18,515 bases of DNA from Flavobacteriaceae bacterium (GTDB taxonomy: Bacteria; Bacteroidota; Bacteroidia; Flavobacteriales; Flavobacteriaceae). The translations under genes were made by a program, and so were the position numbers. The first letter of the stretch is position 1, and every line of letters starts with the position of its first letter. Under the pieces are notes generated by a model. It did not search any database and was not told the origin of the DNA. It saw only the letters and a program-made list of their open reading frames with translations. Shown piece by piece: positions 1 through 7,155 of the stretch. The stretch lies in NCBI GenBank assembly GCA_013042825.1, contig JABDPL010000070.1, positions 1 through 18,515 of the forward strand. Reading direction: 5' to 3'.

Positions 1-1
1 G

Positions 2-256
2 TATATCGGCCACACACTTTTCAACGATGCCCGCTATGGTGGTGATAAGATCCTAAAAGGCACAACCTTCACCAAATACAAGCAATTCGTTGAAAATTGC
101 TTTAAGGTAATGCCGAGGCAGTGCCTTCATGCCCGGACCCTTGGGTTTGAACATCCGTCAACAGGGGAGAGAATGTCATTTGAATGTGAATTGCCTGAGG
201 ATTTTAAGGCTTGTATTCAGAAATGGAGGGGGTATGCCAAACATCAGTCCAATTAG
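2..256 (+). CDS. RluA/RluD-family pseudouridine synthase, 3' end only
   Basis: This is the last 84 codons of a gene whose start lies outside the window. Members of this family isomerise specific uridines in 23S rRNA (or tRNA) to pseudouridine. The visible part holds two C-terminal signatures of the family: GHTLFNDARYGG (codons 3-14), which corresponds to the GHP..GD..YGG segment, and HARTLGFEHPSTGE (codons 43-56), the usual HA..L.F.HP.T.E motif after the catalytic domain. The catalytic Asp (HRLD motif) and any N-terminal S4 domain are upstream and cannot be seen, so RluA, RluC and RluD cannot be told apart. The frame closes with TAG and about 150 bases follow before the next gene. Confidence 0.9.
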   Translation, partial: YIGHTLFNDARYGGDKILKGTTFTKYKQFVENCFKVMPRQCLHARTLGFEHPSTGERMSFECELPEDFKACIQKWRGYAKHQSN

Positions 257-319
257 ATATTCCGTTCAACCCTTATTTATCCACCATTCATCAAATCTGA
301 ATATTTTTTAGAATAGGAA

Positions 320-340
320 TTGTTTATAGCGCATAAACAA
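320..340. promoter_or_regulatory. Inverted repeat upstream of yaaA, possible operator
   Basis: TTGTTTAT and ATAAACAA are perfect 8-nt arms separated by AGCGC. No T-tract follows on either strand, so it does not look like a terminator. It sits about 65 bases before the yaaA ATG in the only gap between the pseudouridine synthase and yaaA. A dimeric regulator site is one reading; the regulator is unknown. Confidence 0.4.
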
Positions 341-404
341 AAAGAAACTGAAAATCAGAAAAAATCATGAATTGAGTTGTAATTTCGTTCCAAATTGAAA
401 TGTT

Positions 405-1163
405 ATGAAAGTCGTTATTTCCCCTGCGAAATCCCTTGATTTTGAAAGTAAGGTTCCCGTTGCAGTTTCTTCTGAAATCTGTTTTCAAAAAGAGGCCGAA
501 CGCCTCAACCGGTTGATGAAAAAGAAATCGGCAAGAAGCCTGAAACGTTTACAGGATATTTCCGATGACCTGGCTCAACTCAATTATGAGCGAAACCAGG
601 AATGGGCCATACCTTTCGATCAGGCCAAGGCGCGACAGGCGGTTTATGCCTTTAACGGGGATGTTTACCGAGGACTTGATGCTTACAATCTTCCCAAGGA
701 AATTACAGACCGTCTTCAGGATACCCTGAGGATCATTTCTGGTTTATACGGTTTGCTCAAACCTTTGGATCTCATCCTTCCGTACCGACTGGAAATGGGA
801 ACTAAACTAGCTGTTGGAAAGAACAAGAACCTCTATGCATTCTGGAAAAAGAAGATAACCGAGGCACTGAATGAGGAGTTAGAGGAGGGCGAGATCTTTA
901 TCAACCTTGCCAGTAACGAATACTTTAAGGCTATTGACAGAAAGGCCCTTAAGGTTCCTGTGTATACCGTTAATTTTAAGGAATTCAGAAACGGGAAGTA
1001 TGCAACCATAGGATTCTTTGCGAAATTTGCCCGCGGACTGATGACACGCTATATCATCGAAACCAATGCTCAAACCCTTGATGATATCAAAGGATTTAAT
1101 TATGAGGGCTATGGATATAGCGATGAATTATCAAGTGAATTCGAATTGGTTTTCACCCGATAA
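405..1163 (+). CDS. yaaA: YaaA peroxide-stress / DNA-binding protein (DUF328, UPF0246)
   Basis: At 252 aa the protein has normal full length for the YaaA family. In E. coli, YaaA is induced by hydrogen peroxide through OxyR and limits free iron and DNA damage; it binds DNA through a helix-hairpin-helix-containing fold. Family marks visible here are the opening SPAKSLDF (residues 6-13), YGLLKPLDLILPYRLEMG in the middle, INLASNEYFKAI near residue 165, and the closing GYGYSDELSS segment. The ATG is preceded by an A-rich stretch, typical of Bacteroidota starts. It stands alone between an upstream plus-strand gene end and a convergent ribosomal-protein gene. An inverted repeat at 320-340 lies in its upstream region. 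The family call is secure; the stress role is inferred from E. coli. Confidence 0.95.
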   Translation: MKVVISPAKSLDFESKVPVAVSSEICFQKEAERLNRLMKKKSARSLKRLQDISDDLAQLNYERNQEWAIPFDQAKARQAVYAFNGDVYRGLDAYNLPKEITDRLQDTLRIISGLYGLLKPLDLILPYRLEMGTKLAVGKNKNLYAFWKKKITEALNEELEEGEIFINLASNEYFKAIDRKALKVPVYTVNFKEFRNGKYATIGFFAKFARGLMTRYIIETNAQTLDDIKGFNYEGYGYSDELSSEFELVFTR

Positions 1164-1202
1164 CCAAATGAGTTCAATGTTAAAATAAAAAAACTGGTTG
1201 GC

Positions 1203-1463
1203 CTATTCTTCCTCTGTTGAGCTTTCTTTTGCGGCTGACTTGACCTCAGCGGCCTTGGTTGTTTTCTTGGTTGCAGCTTTTTTAGTCGCTTTGGGCTTGG
1301 CCGGTGCTTCCTTTTTTGCTGCTGCCGGACTTTTGGCTTTTGCCGCAGGCTTTTTGGTGGTTTTTTTCACAACTTTAGCTGCCTCCTTTTTCCGGCGCCT
1401 TCTAACACCATATGACCGATTCGTGATCTTACCACGTTTGGTTTTTTTATCTCCTTTACCCAT
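1203..1463 (-). CDS. 30S ribosomal protein THX with long Lys/Ala-rich C-terminal tail
   Basis: Residues 1-25 (opening MGKGDKKTKRGKI, then SYGVRRRRK) match the small ribosomal protein THX, which in Thermus is only about 26 residues (GKGDRRTRRGKI...) and sits in a cavity at the top of the 30S head. Here the protein runs to 86 aa. Residues 26-80 are almost only Lys, Ala, Pro, Thr and Ser, with repeating KKxA, AAKK and PAK units like a histone H1 tail, followed by an acidic ESSTEEE end. The start is the only ATG that supplies the conserved N-terminus. The gene is convergent with yaaA. The opposite strand shows a long hydrophobic frame that is just the mirror of this repetitive codon use. The THX assignment is firm; whether the tail sits on the ribosome or binds other nucleic acid is unknown. 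Confidence 0.88.
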   Translation of the reverse strand: MGKGDKKTKRGKITNRSYGVRRRRKKEAAKVVKKTTKKPAAKAKSPAAAKKEAPAKPKATKKAATKKTTKAAEVKSAAKESSTEEE

Positions 1464-1562
1464 TGAAGTATCATTAAAAGTTAGTCCATTAAATGTACTA
1501 TTTTTTTGATTAACAGAGCCTATTTTTGTAATTTACAGAAGGCGAATTAGCATATAAAATCT

Positions 1563-2225
1563 ATGAAAATCAATATATTTACAACTATATTTCTCCTCTT
1601 ATCTGCCATAATGTTGGGGCAGAATAAGTTGTTGGGAAAAGTCATGGATTTCAATGATAGACCCATAGAGGGAGCCGTGATATTTCTTGACAAAGAACGA
1701 GCTGATGCGGTTACCAACAGCCGTGGATTTTTTGAAATAATGGTTCCTGAAGGGGTAAAGGAGATCAATATAATCTCCAAGGAATACGGACTGCTAACGT
1801 CGGCCTATACCGGAAATCCCAAAATGAATTTCGTATATCTGAATTATGAGGCCGATCCGGAGGAGATTGAAAAGGCGAGCATCGGTTATGGTGATGTAGC
1901 GAGAAAAGATCTGACCTACAGCATTCAGAATCTCAAGATTGAAGACCGCGACCAGGTAAAAGGATTCAATACGATTTACGATCTCATTCGAGCGAGGGTG
2001 CCTGGTGTAGTCGTAACAGATAATAACCGGATATACATCAGGGGCTCTAACACTTTAAGTGAGTATTCAGATCCCTTATTCGTGGTCGATGGGACCATTG
2101 TTCCGGCCATTGATTATATTCTCCCATCCGAAGTCAAAAGCATCGATATCTTAAAAGATGCAGCGGCCTCTATTTATGGATCGAGAGGAGCGAACGGGGT
2201 CATTCTCATTACCTTAAAAAAATAA
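1563..2225 (+). CDS. SusC/RagA-like protein reduced to carboxypeptidase-regulatory and plug domains
   Basis: The protein is 220 aa with an N-terminal signal peptide (hydrophobic residues about 4-19, ending at GQ). Residues 22-70 look like a CarboxypepD_reg-like (Ig-type) domain: GKVMDFNDRPIEGAVIFLD followed by a TNSRGFFEI segment. From about residue 105 comes a TonB-receptor plug of the SusC type, starting at IGYGDVARKDLTYSI, where full-size receptors carry VVGYG...KDLTGA, and ending with SIDILKDAAASIYGSRGANG and VILITLKK. Normal SusC receptors are about 1000 aa and continue into a 22-strand barrel; here a TAA stop follows the plug at once. No remnant of a barrel is visible downstream, where an unrelated gene starts. 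Plug-only proteins of this size are known in flavobacteria but their role is not established, so this may be a real short protein rather than a fragment. Confidence 0.85.
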   Translation: MKINIFTTIFLLLSAIMLGQNKLLGKVMDFNDRPIEGAVIFLDKERADAVTNSRGFFEIMVPEGVKEINIISKEYGLLTSAYTGNPKMNFVYLNYEADPEEIEKASIGYGDVARKDLTYSIQNLKIEDRDQVKGFNTIYDLIRARVPGVVVTDNNRIYIRGSNTLSEYSDPLFVVDGTIVPAIDYILPSEVKSIDILKDAAASIYGSRGANGVILITLKK

Positions 2226-2228
2226 GGA

Positions 2229-2882
2229 TTGTACATTCACAAGCATCCTTACCCGCCTTATATTCACGAGAATACCGAAAAACTAATCGTTGGAACATTA
2301 CCGCCACCCCGATTTTCTGTGGGGGAATTACTCGAAAAGGATGTCGATTTCTGTTATGGAAGTGCGCATAACTCGTTATGGCGCTATATCGACAAGATAT
2401 ATCGTTTAGGACTTCGGTACGATAATTCGGCCGAAGCGGTCGAACAACGCAAGCGGTTCCTTTCAGAGCAGCGTATTGGCGTTTTTGATATTGTAGAACG
2501 ATGTAAGCGGAAGGATATGACGGCCTCAGACCTGGGTATGACCAATGTTGTATTGCGCGATTTGATATCCGCATTGCATCGGTATACAGATGTTCATACC
2601 TTGCTTTTTATCGGTGGAAATTCGAAAAACGGCCCGGAATATTTCTTCAGAAGACATGCCAAGTCTAAAGGAATTAGTCTTAACACGGTTACCACCACTT
2701 CTCCGCGAATTAATCGTTTCAGCATACAGGGGCGAGTGATTGAAACGGTTTCATTAACCTCCTCATCGGGAGCGGCGAATATAAGCATCGGATCAAATCC
2801 TGAATTCAAAAGAAAAAAGGCTGAAAACCCCGATTACACACCCTTTGATTTCAGGATAGAACAATACAAAGCGTTTTTATGA
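2229..2882 (+). CDS. Uracil-DNA glycosylase superfamily protein
   Basis: The protein is 217 aa. The segment LIVGTLPPPRFS (residues 20-31) sits where the superfamily keeps its water-activating motif. It is followed by DFCYGSAHNSLWRYI, by LLFIGGNSKNGPEYFF around residue 125, and by VSLTSSSGAAN near residue 173, the place of the DNA-binding loop. This is the pattern of the MUG-like uracil-DNA glycosylase relatives common in Bacteroidota, which are expected to remove damaged bases from DNA. The start is TTG: a TAA stop (2223-2225) lies in the same frame only one codon upstream, no ATG follows before the conserved core, and the N-terminus M-Y-I-H-K-H-P-Y-P-P fits the expected family start. The gene is almost certainly co-transcribed and translationally coupled with the plug gene. 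The family is fairly sure; substrate is unknown. Confidence 0.82.
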   Translation: MYIHKHPYPPYIHENTEKLIVGTLPPPRFSVGELLEKDVDFCYGSAHNSLWRYIDKIYRLGLRYDNSAEAVEQRKRFLSEQRIGVFDIVERCKRKDMTASDLGMTNVVLRDLISALHRYTDVHTLLFIGGNSKNGPEYFFRRHAKSKGISLNTVTTTSPRINRFSIQGRVIETVSLTSSSGAANISIGSNPEFKRKKAENPDYTPFDFRIEQYKAFL

Positions 2883-2952
2883 TTTTCAGTGATATCGACT
2901 CAAGGGCTATCGATTTTAATGTTCTTTTTGTTTCTTTACGCTTTCAATCAAC

Positions 2953-3546
2953 ATGAGGTGGACATATCCGATATTGGTACTTTATACTTTGGCTTTATTC
3001 TACCTGGAATATGCCTATGGTCAGGATTACCTGAGGTACTATGTTACCGATATTGACGGTGAAGTTCTGCTTTACGGTATTAACACCACTGTATCGACCA
3101 TTCTTCTGGTATTAACAGCATATAATTTCTATTTGTGTTTTGACGCACTCAAGTCCGAAGATAGCATAAAGTCCTACAGGGTTTTTTATCTGCTTCAAAC
3201 ATTGATATTCCTGTATTTAGCCCTTGATGAACGCTTTATGCTTCATGAGCGGATCGGTTACGTGCTTGGAATTCATGATTCGTTTCCATTATTGACCATT
3301 GGCCTGGCGGAATTAGGTGTTTTGTTTTATTTCAGGGAAGTTGGTGTAAAAGGTGGTAAATATGCGGGGCAACTGTTTTTAATTGGGTTGCTGTTTACCG
3401 CTATGGTCATAATTGACGCCTTTGCACCGTCAAAGGGATTATTCCGGTTGGCATCTGAGGATCTTCTAAAGCTATGGGCCGTTTATTTTCTTTTCAGGTA
3501 TTCTCTTTCTCACTATCGGAGCAGACCGCAACCGGTTGGCGAATAA
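2953..3546 (+). CDS. Unrecognised six-helix integral membrane protein
   Basis: I do not recognise a named family. The 197-aa sequence shows about six hydrophobic segments (residues roughly 4-22, 41-65, 75-92, 111-128, 138-157 and 170-187) and no cleavable signal peptide. At the end of the third helix is LDERFMLHERIG (91-102), with Asp92, Glu93, His98 and Glu99 close together, and the last helix opens with SEDLLKLW, giving Glu169, Asp170 and Lys173. Charged residues clustered at helix ends like this often bind metal or form an active site, but that is inference. The ATG comes 70 bases after the glycosylase gene. Downstream it converges with the hydrolase gene. Codon use and composition look like the neighbours. 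Confidence 0.75.
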   Translation: MRWTYPILVLYTLALFYLEYAYGQDYLRYYVTDIDGEVLLYGINTTVSTILLVLTAYNFYLCFDALKSEDSIKSYRVFYLLQTLIFLYLALDERFMLHERIGYVLGIHDSFPLLTIGLAELGVLFYFREVGVKGGKYAGQLFLIGLLFTAMVIIDAFAPSKGLFRLASEDLLKLWAVYFLFRYSLSHYRSRPQPVGE

Positions 3547-3617
3547 GAGGAAGTCACCTCTGATAAGTTTCGAAAGCGATCTGATGAATTACATTGACCC
3601 TCCCCGCTTAGAAATTC

Positions 3618-4424
3618 CTATTTCGATTTGGAGAACAACCAATTCATAAGTCCGGGTTCGGCAAAAGCATTGGTCCAGCTTTCATGACCAACCCCCTCAT
3701 AAATCGTTATCTTGGCATCTGCATTTTTCTTTTCGAGCGCCTCATACATTTGTACGGAATATTCCGGAGCTACGTCCTTGTCATCTGAACCATGAAAGAT
3801 CCACCAACTTGTTCTTCTGAGTCTGCGGGCAATATTAGGATGCGCTCCTCCGCAAATTGGAAAAGCCGCTGCAAACAAACGCGGATTGCGATTAACCAAT
3901 TCGAATGTACCCATGCCTCCCATAGATAAACCACCAACGTAAATCCTGTCCTGATCGATCTGGTAGGCAGAGTTGAGATTATCGAGAAGGCCTTCAACTA
4001 ATTCCAGATGTTTATTGGGTTTATGTTTATTGGGAAAATCCAGGGCTCTTTCCCCACCTGCGTCGCTGGATTCGACATTATTCCACGACATACCAGCCTT
4101 ACATTGGGGAAAAACGACGATGGCAGGATATTTCGCCATGATAGAATCACTCATAAAGAATGAAGCGCCGTGCTTGAGTTGAAGTTCATTGTCTGAGCCT
4201 CTTTCACCCGACCCGTGAAGGAATAGTATCAGGGGATAGGTTTTATCGCTTTCGAAGTTTTTTGGAAGAAGTATCCTATACGGCAAGCTGTCTTGTTCCT
4301 GTATGAACAATTCCTTTTTATATGCCGTAAAATTCTGAGAGAAAGATAATTGACCAACCAAAACAACGATTAAGGCCAAAGCAATCCGGGACAATTTTGC
4401 CTGACTTTTCATATGAAAACACAT
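3618..4424 (-). CDS. Exported alpha/beta-hydrolase, COG4099-type peptidase/esterase
   Basis: The protein is 268 aa from the first ATG. A second in-frame ATG at 4412 would give a cleaner signal peptide (MKSQAKLSRIALALIVVLVG, cut after SFSQ) and may be the true start. The mature part is an alpha/beta hydrolase with the oxyanion segment LFLHGSGERG (68-76), the nucleophile elbow GGLSMGGMG with Ser167, an acidic residue in HGSDDKDV (Asp217 by position) and His247 in GVGHESW. This layout matches secreted 'predicted peptidase' (COG4099) and feruloyl-esterase-like proteins, which cleave esters or short peptides in the periplasm or outside. The substrate cannot be told. It starts 23 bases after the SIMPL gene on the same strand and is probably co-transcribed with it. 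Confidence 0.85.
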   Translation of the reverse strand: MCFHMKSQAKLSRIALALIVVLVGQLSFSQNFTAYKKELFIQEQDSLPYRILLPKNFESDKTYPLILFLHGSGERGSDNELQLKHGASFFMSDSIMAKYPAIVVFPQCKAGMSWNNVESSDAGGERALDFPNKHKPNKHLELVEGLLDNLNSAYQIDQDRIYVGGLSMGGMGTFELVNRNPRLFAAAFPICGGAHPNIARRLRRTSWWIFHGSDDKDVAPEYSVQMYEALEKKNADAKITIYEGVGHESWTNAFAEPGLMNWLFSKSK

Positions 4425-4447
4425 AGGTTAAGGATTGAAAGTTACAA

Positions 4448-5179
4448 TTATTTTACTTCATAAGACAGTTTCATGGTAATCGAAGCGGTTTTTTCTTTAG
4501 AGCTGGTATTGTATACCCCGCCCCAAGAATAGTCTTCATTGGAATTCTGACCGGTGATTTGAAAAATCCCCATGCGAGCAGTAATAAGTTCGCCCAGCCT
4601 GGCGCCTGAATTCGAAGCTATTTTCTCAGCCCTGATCCTGGCATTCCCGGTAGCCCTCGAAATCATCTCGATCTTCAGGTCATCAAGTTGTGTGTAATAA
4701 TACCGTGGTGGCATGGAGTACAATTGAATACCCCGGTTTAAAAGTTCCGTTACCTCTCTCGATATCTTTTCAACCTGTTCAACGGCTTTGGAATCGATCT
4801 GGACACTCTGAGTTAAAGTATAACCCGTAAATTCCTGGCCTATATATTGTCCAGACGCCGAATAGTTCTGTTTCATATTTCTATTCGTATTTACAGCCTT
4901 GAAGACGATAACACTGTCCGGTATACCTTTTGATACCAGGTATTCCTGAATGACCTTCTTGTCGTTTTCCAAATCTGCATATGCTCTTTGCAGATCGTGG
5001 TTTATACGGTTAAAACTGGCTTCCCAAACGATCAGGTCGGAAGTAAAATCAGATTGACCCAATCCCGTTACGGCAATGGTACCTGCTTTTTTGTTCCTGT
5101 TGATTACAGCGTTACCCAAAATTGCAGAAGAGGCGATAATCGCTATTGCGAAAAGCACGGCACTTATTGTATTTTTCAT
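4448..5179 (-). CDS. SIMPL-domain (DUF541) periplasmic protein
   Basis: The protein is 243 aa. A hydrophobic N-terminus (residues 5-25) serves as signal peptide or membrane anchor. The rest fits the SIMPL/DUF541 fold (BP26/OMP28-like): AGTIAVTGLGQSDF near residue 32 begins the domain, GYTLTQSVQI lies in the middle, and ATGNARIRAEKIASNSGARL near residue 177 is the conserved helix with Ala-rich spacing. The C-terminal SITMKLSYEVK strand is also typical. Members are secreted or periplasmic, can form ring oligomers, and have no agreed function. The gene begins 24 bases after the trpA stop with no hairpin between, so transcripts of the trp operon probably run into it. Confidence 0.88.
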   Translation of the reverse strand: MKNTISAVLFAIAIIASSAILGNAVINRNKKAGTIAVTGLGQSDFTSDLIVWEASFNRINHDLQRAYADLENDKKVIQEYLVSKGIPDSVIVFKAVNTNRNMKQNYSASGQYIGQEFTGYTLTQSVQIDSKAVEQVEKISREVTELLNRGIQLYSMPPRYYYTQLDDLKIEMISRATGNARIRAEKIASNSGARLGELITARMGIFQITGQNSNEDYSWGGVYNTSSKEKTASITMKLSYEVK

Positions 5180-5203
5180 TCCTTCTGAAATTATTGATAC
5201 GGA

Positions 5204-5971
5204 TTAACCCTTGCGTATACTTCCTATAAAGTCTCCGATTTCCGATAACTCATGCGACTTAAGGAATTTTATGAAGGCACTTCCGATAATCGCACCTTTG
5301 CTAAACCGGGTTGCATGGTTAAAAGTCTCGTGATTACTTATTCCGAATCCGACGATCTGCGGATTTTTCAACTCCATATTTGATATACGCTCGAAGTATC
5401 TCATCTGGACGTCTCCAAATCCGGTTTTGGCCCCAGTGGTGCTAGCACTGCTTACCATATAAATAAAGGCATCAGATACCGAATCGATATAACCGATCCT
5501 GTGAGCGGAGGTTTGTGGAGTTATCAGGAAAATGTTCTTTAAACCATATTTTTCAAAGATATCCTGGTAATGTTCATGATAAACATCAACTGGCAGATCC
5601 GGAATTATCAATCCGTCTATACCCACGCTCTGGCATTTGCTGCAAAATTCCTCTACGCCATATTGCAGCATTGGGTTGAAATATCCCATTATGATAAGAG
5701 GAATATCCACAGACTTGCGGATCCCTTTTAACTGGTCGAACAAAACCGTTGTTGTCATGCCATTTTTTAAGGCCTGTGTAGAACTTTCCTGAATGGTGGG
5801 CCCATCGGCCAGCGGATCGCTGAACGGCAGGCCGATTTCGACCATGTCTACACCATTGTCCTGCAGTTGCTGAATGATTTCTGCGGTATCCTCCAAATTC
5901 GGATAACCGGCCGTAAAATAAATCGAAAGCAGTTTATGATCCTTCCGGATTGTCTCATTGATCCTGTTCAC
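5204..5971 (-). CDS. trpA: Tryptophan synthase alpha subunit
   Basis: The protein is 255 aa, complete. It splits indole-3-glycerol phosphate into indole and glyceraldehyde 3-phosphate; indole is channelled to the beta subunit. The active-site stretch VEIGLPFSDPLADGPTIQ (44-61) contains the two catalytic acids, Glu46 and Asp56, equivalent to Glu49 and Asp60 in Salmonella. The phosphate-binding glycines appear in VGFGIS and GAIIGSAF near the C-terminus, and a loop with ASTTGAKTGF lies near residue 180. The start ATG is 2 bases after the trpB stop, so the two subunits are translated together. It is the last biosynthetic gene of the operon. Confidence 0.97.
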   Translation of the reverse strand: MNRINETIRKDHKLLSIYFTAGYPNLEDTAEIIQQLQDNGVDMVEIGLPFSDPLADGPTIQESSTQALKNGMTTTVLFDQLKGIRKSVDIPLIIMGYFNPMLQYGVEEFCSKCQSVGIDGLIIPDLPVDVYHEHYQDIFEKYGLKNIFLITPQTSAHRIGYIDSVSDAFIYMVSSASTTGAKTGFGDVQMRYFERISNMELKNPQIVGFGISNHETFNHATRFSKGAIIGSAFIKFLKSHELSEIGDFIGSIRKG

Positions 5972-5973
5972 AA

Positions 5974-7155
5974 CTAAAGATTAAAAAATTTGATATAAGT
6001 TTCCAGGTCTTTGTCGCCTCGTCCAGACAGGTTAACGACTACCACATCGTCCTTGGTGAACTTGCGGGATTCGAATATGGCAAATGCATGTGCGGTTTCA
6101 ATTGCAGGAATGATGCCCTCCAGTTTACAGAGCTCAAGCCCGGCGTTCATGGCTTCCTCATCGGTAACCGAAATGAACTCCGCACGCCCAGATGCATATA
6201 AATGTGCATGCATAGGGCCTACACCCGGATAATCCAGGCCTGCTGAAATTGAATAGGGTTCTGTGATTTGTCCATCTGATGTTTGCATCAACAGGGTCTT
6301 ACTACCATGAATGATCCCTGTTTTTCCAAGGGCTGACGTGGCCGCACTCTCCCCGGAATGTATTCCTTTTCCTGCGGCCTCTACGGCGATCAGGCCAACC
6401 GATTCATCCTCAAGAAAATGATAGTAGGAACCGGCGGCATTACTGCCACCACCAACACAGGCCACAACATAATCGGGTTTAGAAATATTCTCTTTTTCTT
6501 CAAGTTGTGCTATGATCTCTTCGGAAACTATCGATTGAAATCGCGCAACCATATCAGGATAGGGATGTGGCCCTACAACACTTCCGATTATATAATGGGT
6601 GTCTTCAGGGTTATTTATCCAGTCGCGAATAGCCTCATTCGTGGCATCTTTAAGTGTTTTACTTCCTGAAACGGCCGGGACAACGGTCGCTCCGAGCATT
6701 TTCATACGGGCTACATTGGGAGCCTGACGGGCGATATCGATCTCGCCCATATACACTATGCATTCTATTCCCATCAAAGCGCAGACCGTTGCCGTGGCCA
6801 CACCGTGCTGCCCAGCTCCTGTTTCTGCAATGATACGTGACTTACCCAGGCGCTGTGCCATAAGGATCTGCCCGATGGTATTATTGACCTTGTGCGCACC
6901 GGTATGATTCAGATCTTCTCTTTTAAGATAGATCTTAGTGCCGTATTTTTCTGAAAGGCGGTTTGCAAAATATAAAGGTGTTGGTCTGCCCACATAATCT
7001 TTCAGCAACTGCTGAAATTCTTCTTGAAAGGAGGAATCCGACATGATCTCGATGTAGTTCTGTCGCAGTTCTTCTACATTCGGAAATAACATCTCGGGAA
7101 TGAAAGCACCGCCAAACTCTCCATAATATCCTTTTTCATTAACATTATAACTCAT
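5974..7155 (-). CDS. trpB: Tryptophan synthase beta subunit
   Basis: The protein is 393 aa, the usual length of a standard TrpB (TrpB1 type). It joins indole with L-serine to give L-tryptophan using pyridoxal phosphate. The cofactor lysine is Lys89 in LNHTGAHKVNN; the catalytic Glu lies in AETGAGQHG; the phosphate-binding loop is GGGSNAAGS near residue 235; and the C-terminus carries NLSGRGDKD. The N-terminal GYYGEFGGAFIPEML is the normal opening. The start overlaps the trpF stop in an ATGA. The partner alpha subunit follows at once, as expected for the alpha2beta2 complex. Confidence 0.98.
   Translation of the reverse strand: MSYNVNEKGYYGEFGGAFIPEMLFPNVEELRQNYIEIMSDSSFQEEFQQLLKDYVGRPTPLYFANRLSEKYGTKIYLKREDLNHTGAHKVNNTIGQILMAQRLGKSRIIAETGAGQHGVATATVCALMGIECIVYMGEIDIARQAPNVARMKMLGATVVPAVSGSKTLKDATNEAIRDWINNPEDTHYIIGSVVGPHPYPDMVARFQSIVSEEIIAQLEEKENISKPDYVVACVGGGSNAAGSYYHFLEDESVGLIAVEAAGKGIHSGESAATSALGKTGIIHGSKTLLMQTSDGQITEPYSISAGLDYPGVGPMHAHLYASGRAEFISVTDEEAMNAGLELCKLEGIIPAIETAHAFAIFESRKFTKDDVVVVNLSGRGDKDLETYIKFFNL

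Noticed and set aside
129..311. 60-codon plus-strand frame at the left edge
   Set aside because: Out of frame with the pseudouridine synthase end, which has recognisable motifs over the same bases.
1198..1509. Plus-strand open frame of about 100 codons, Ala/Phe/Leu-rich
   Set aside because: It mirrors the Lys/Ala codons of the THX tail on the other strand; the THX N-terminus is a recognised motif, the hydrophobic frame is not.
1521..1528. TATTTTTG, a perfect -7 box upstream of the plug gene
   Set aside because: The nearest TTTG is only 12 bases upstream instead of about 19, so not called a promoter.
3546..3561. Hairpin AGAGG/CCTCT between convergent genes
   Set aside because: Only 5 bp and no T-tract on either strand; too weak to call a terminator.
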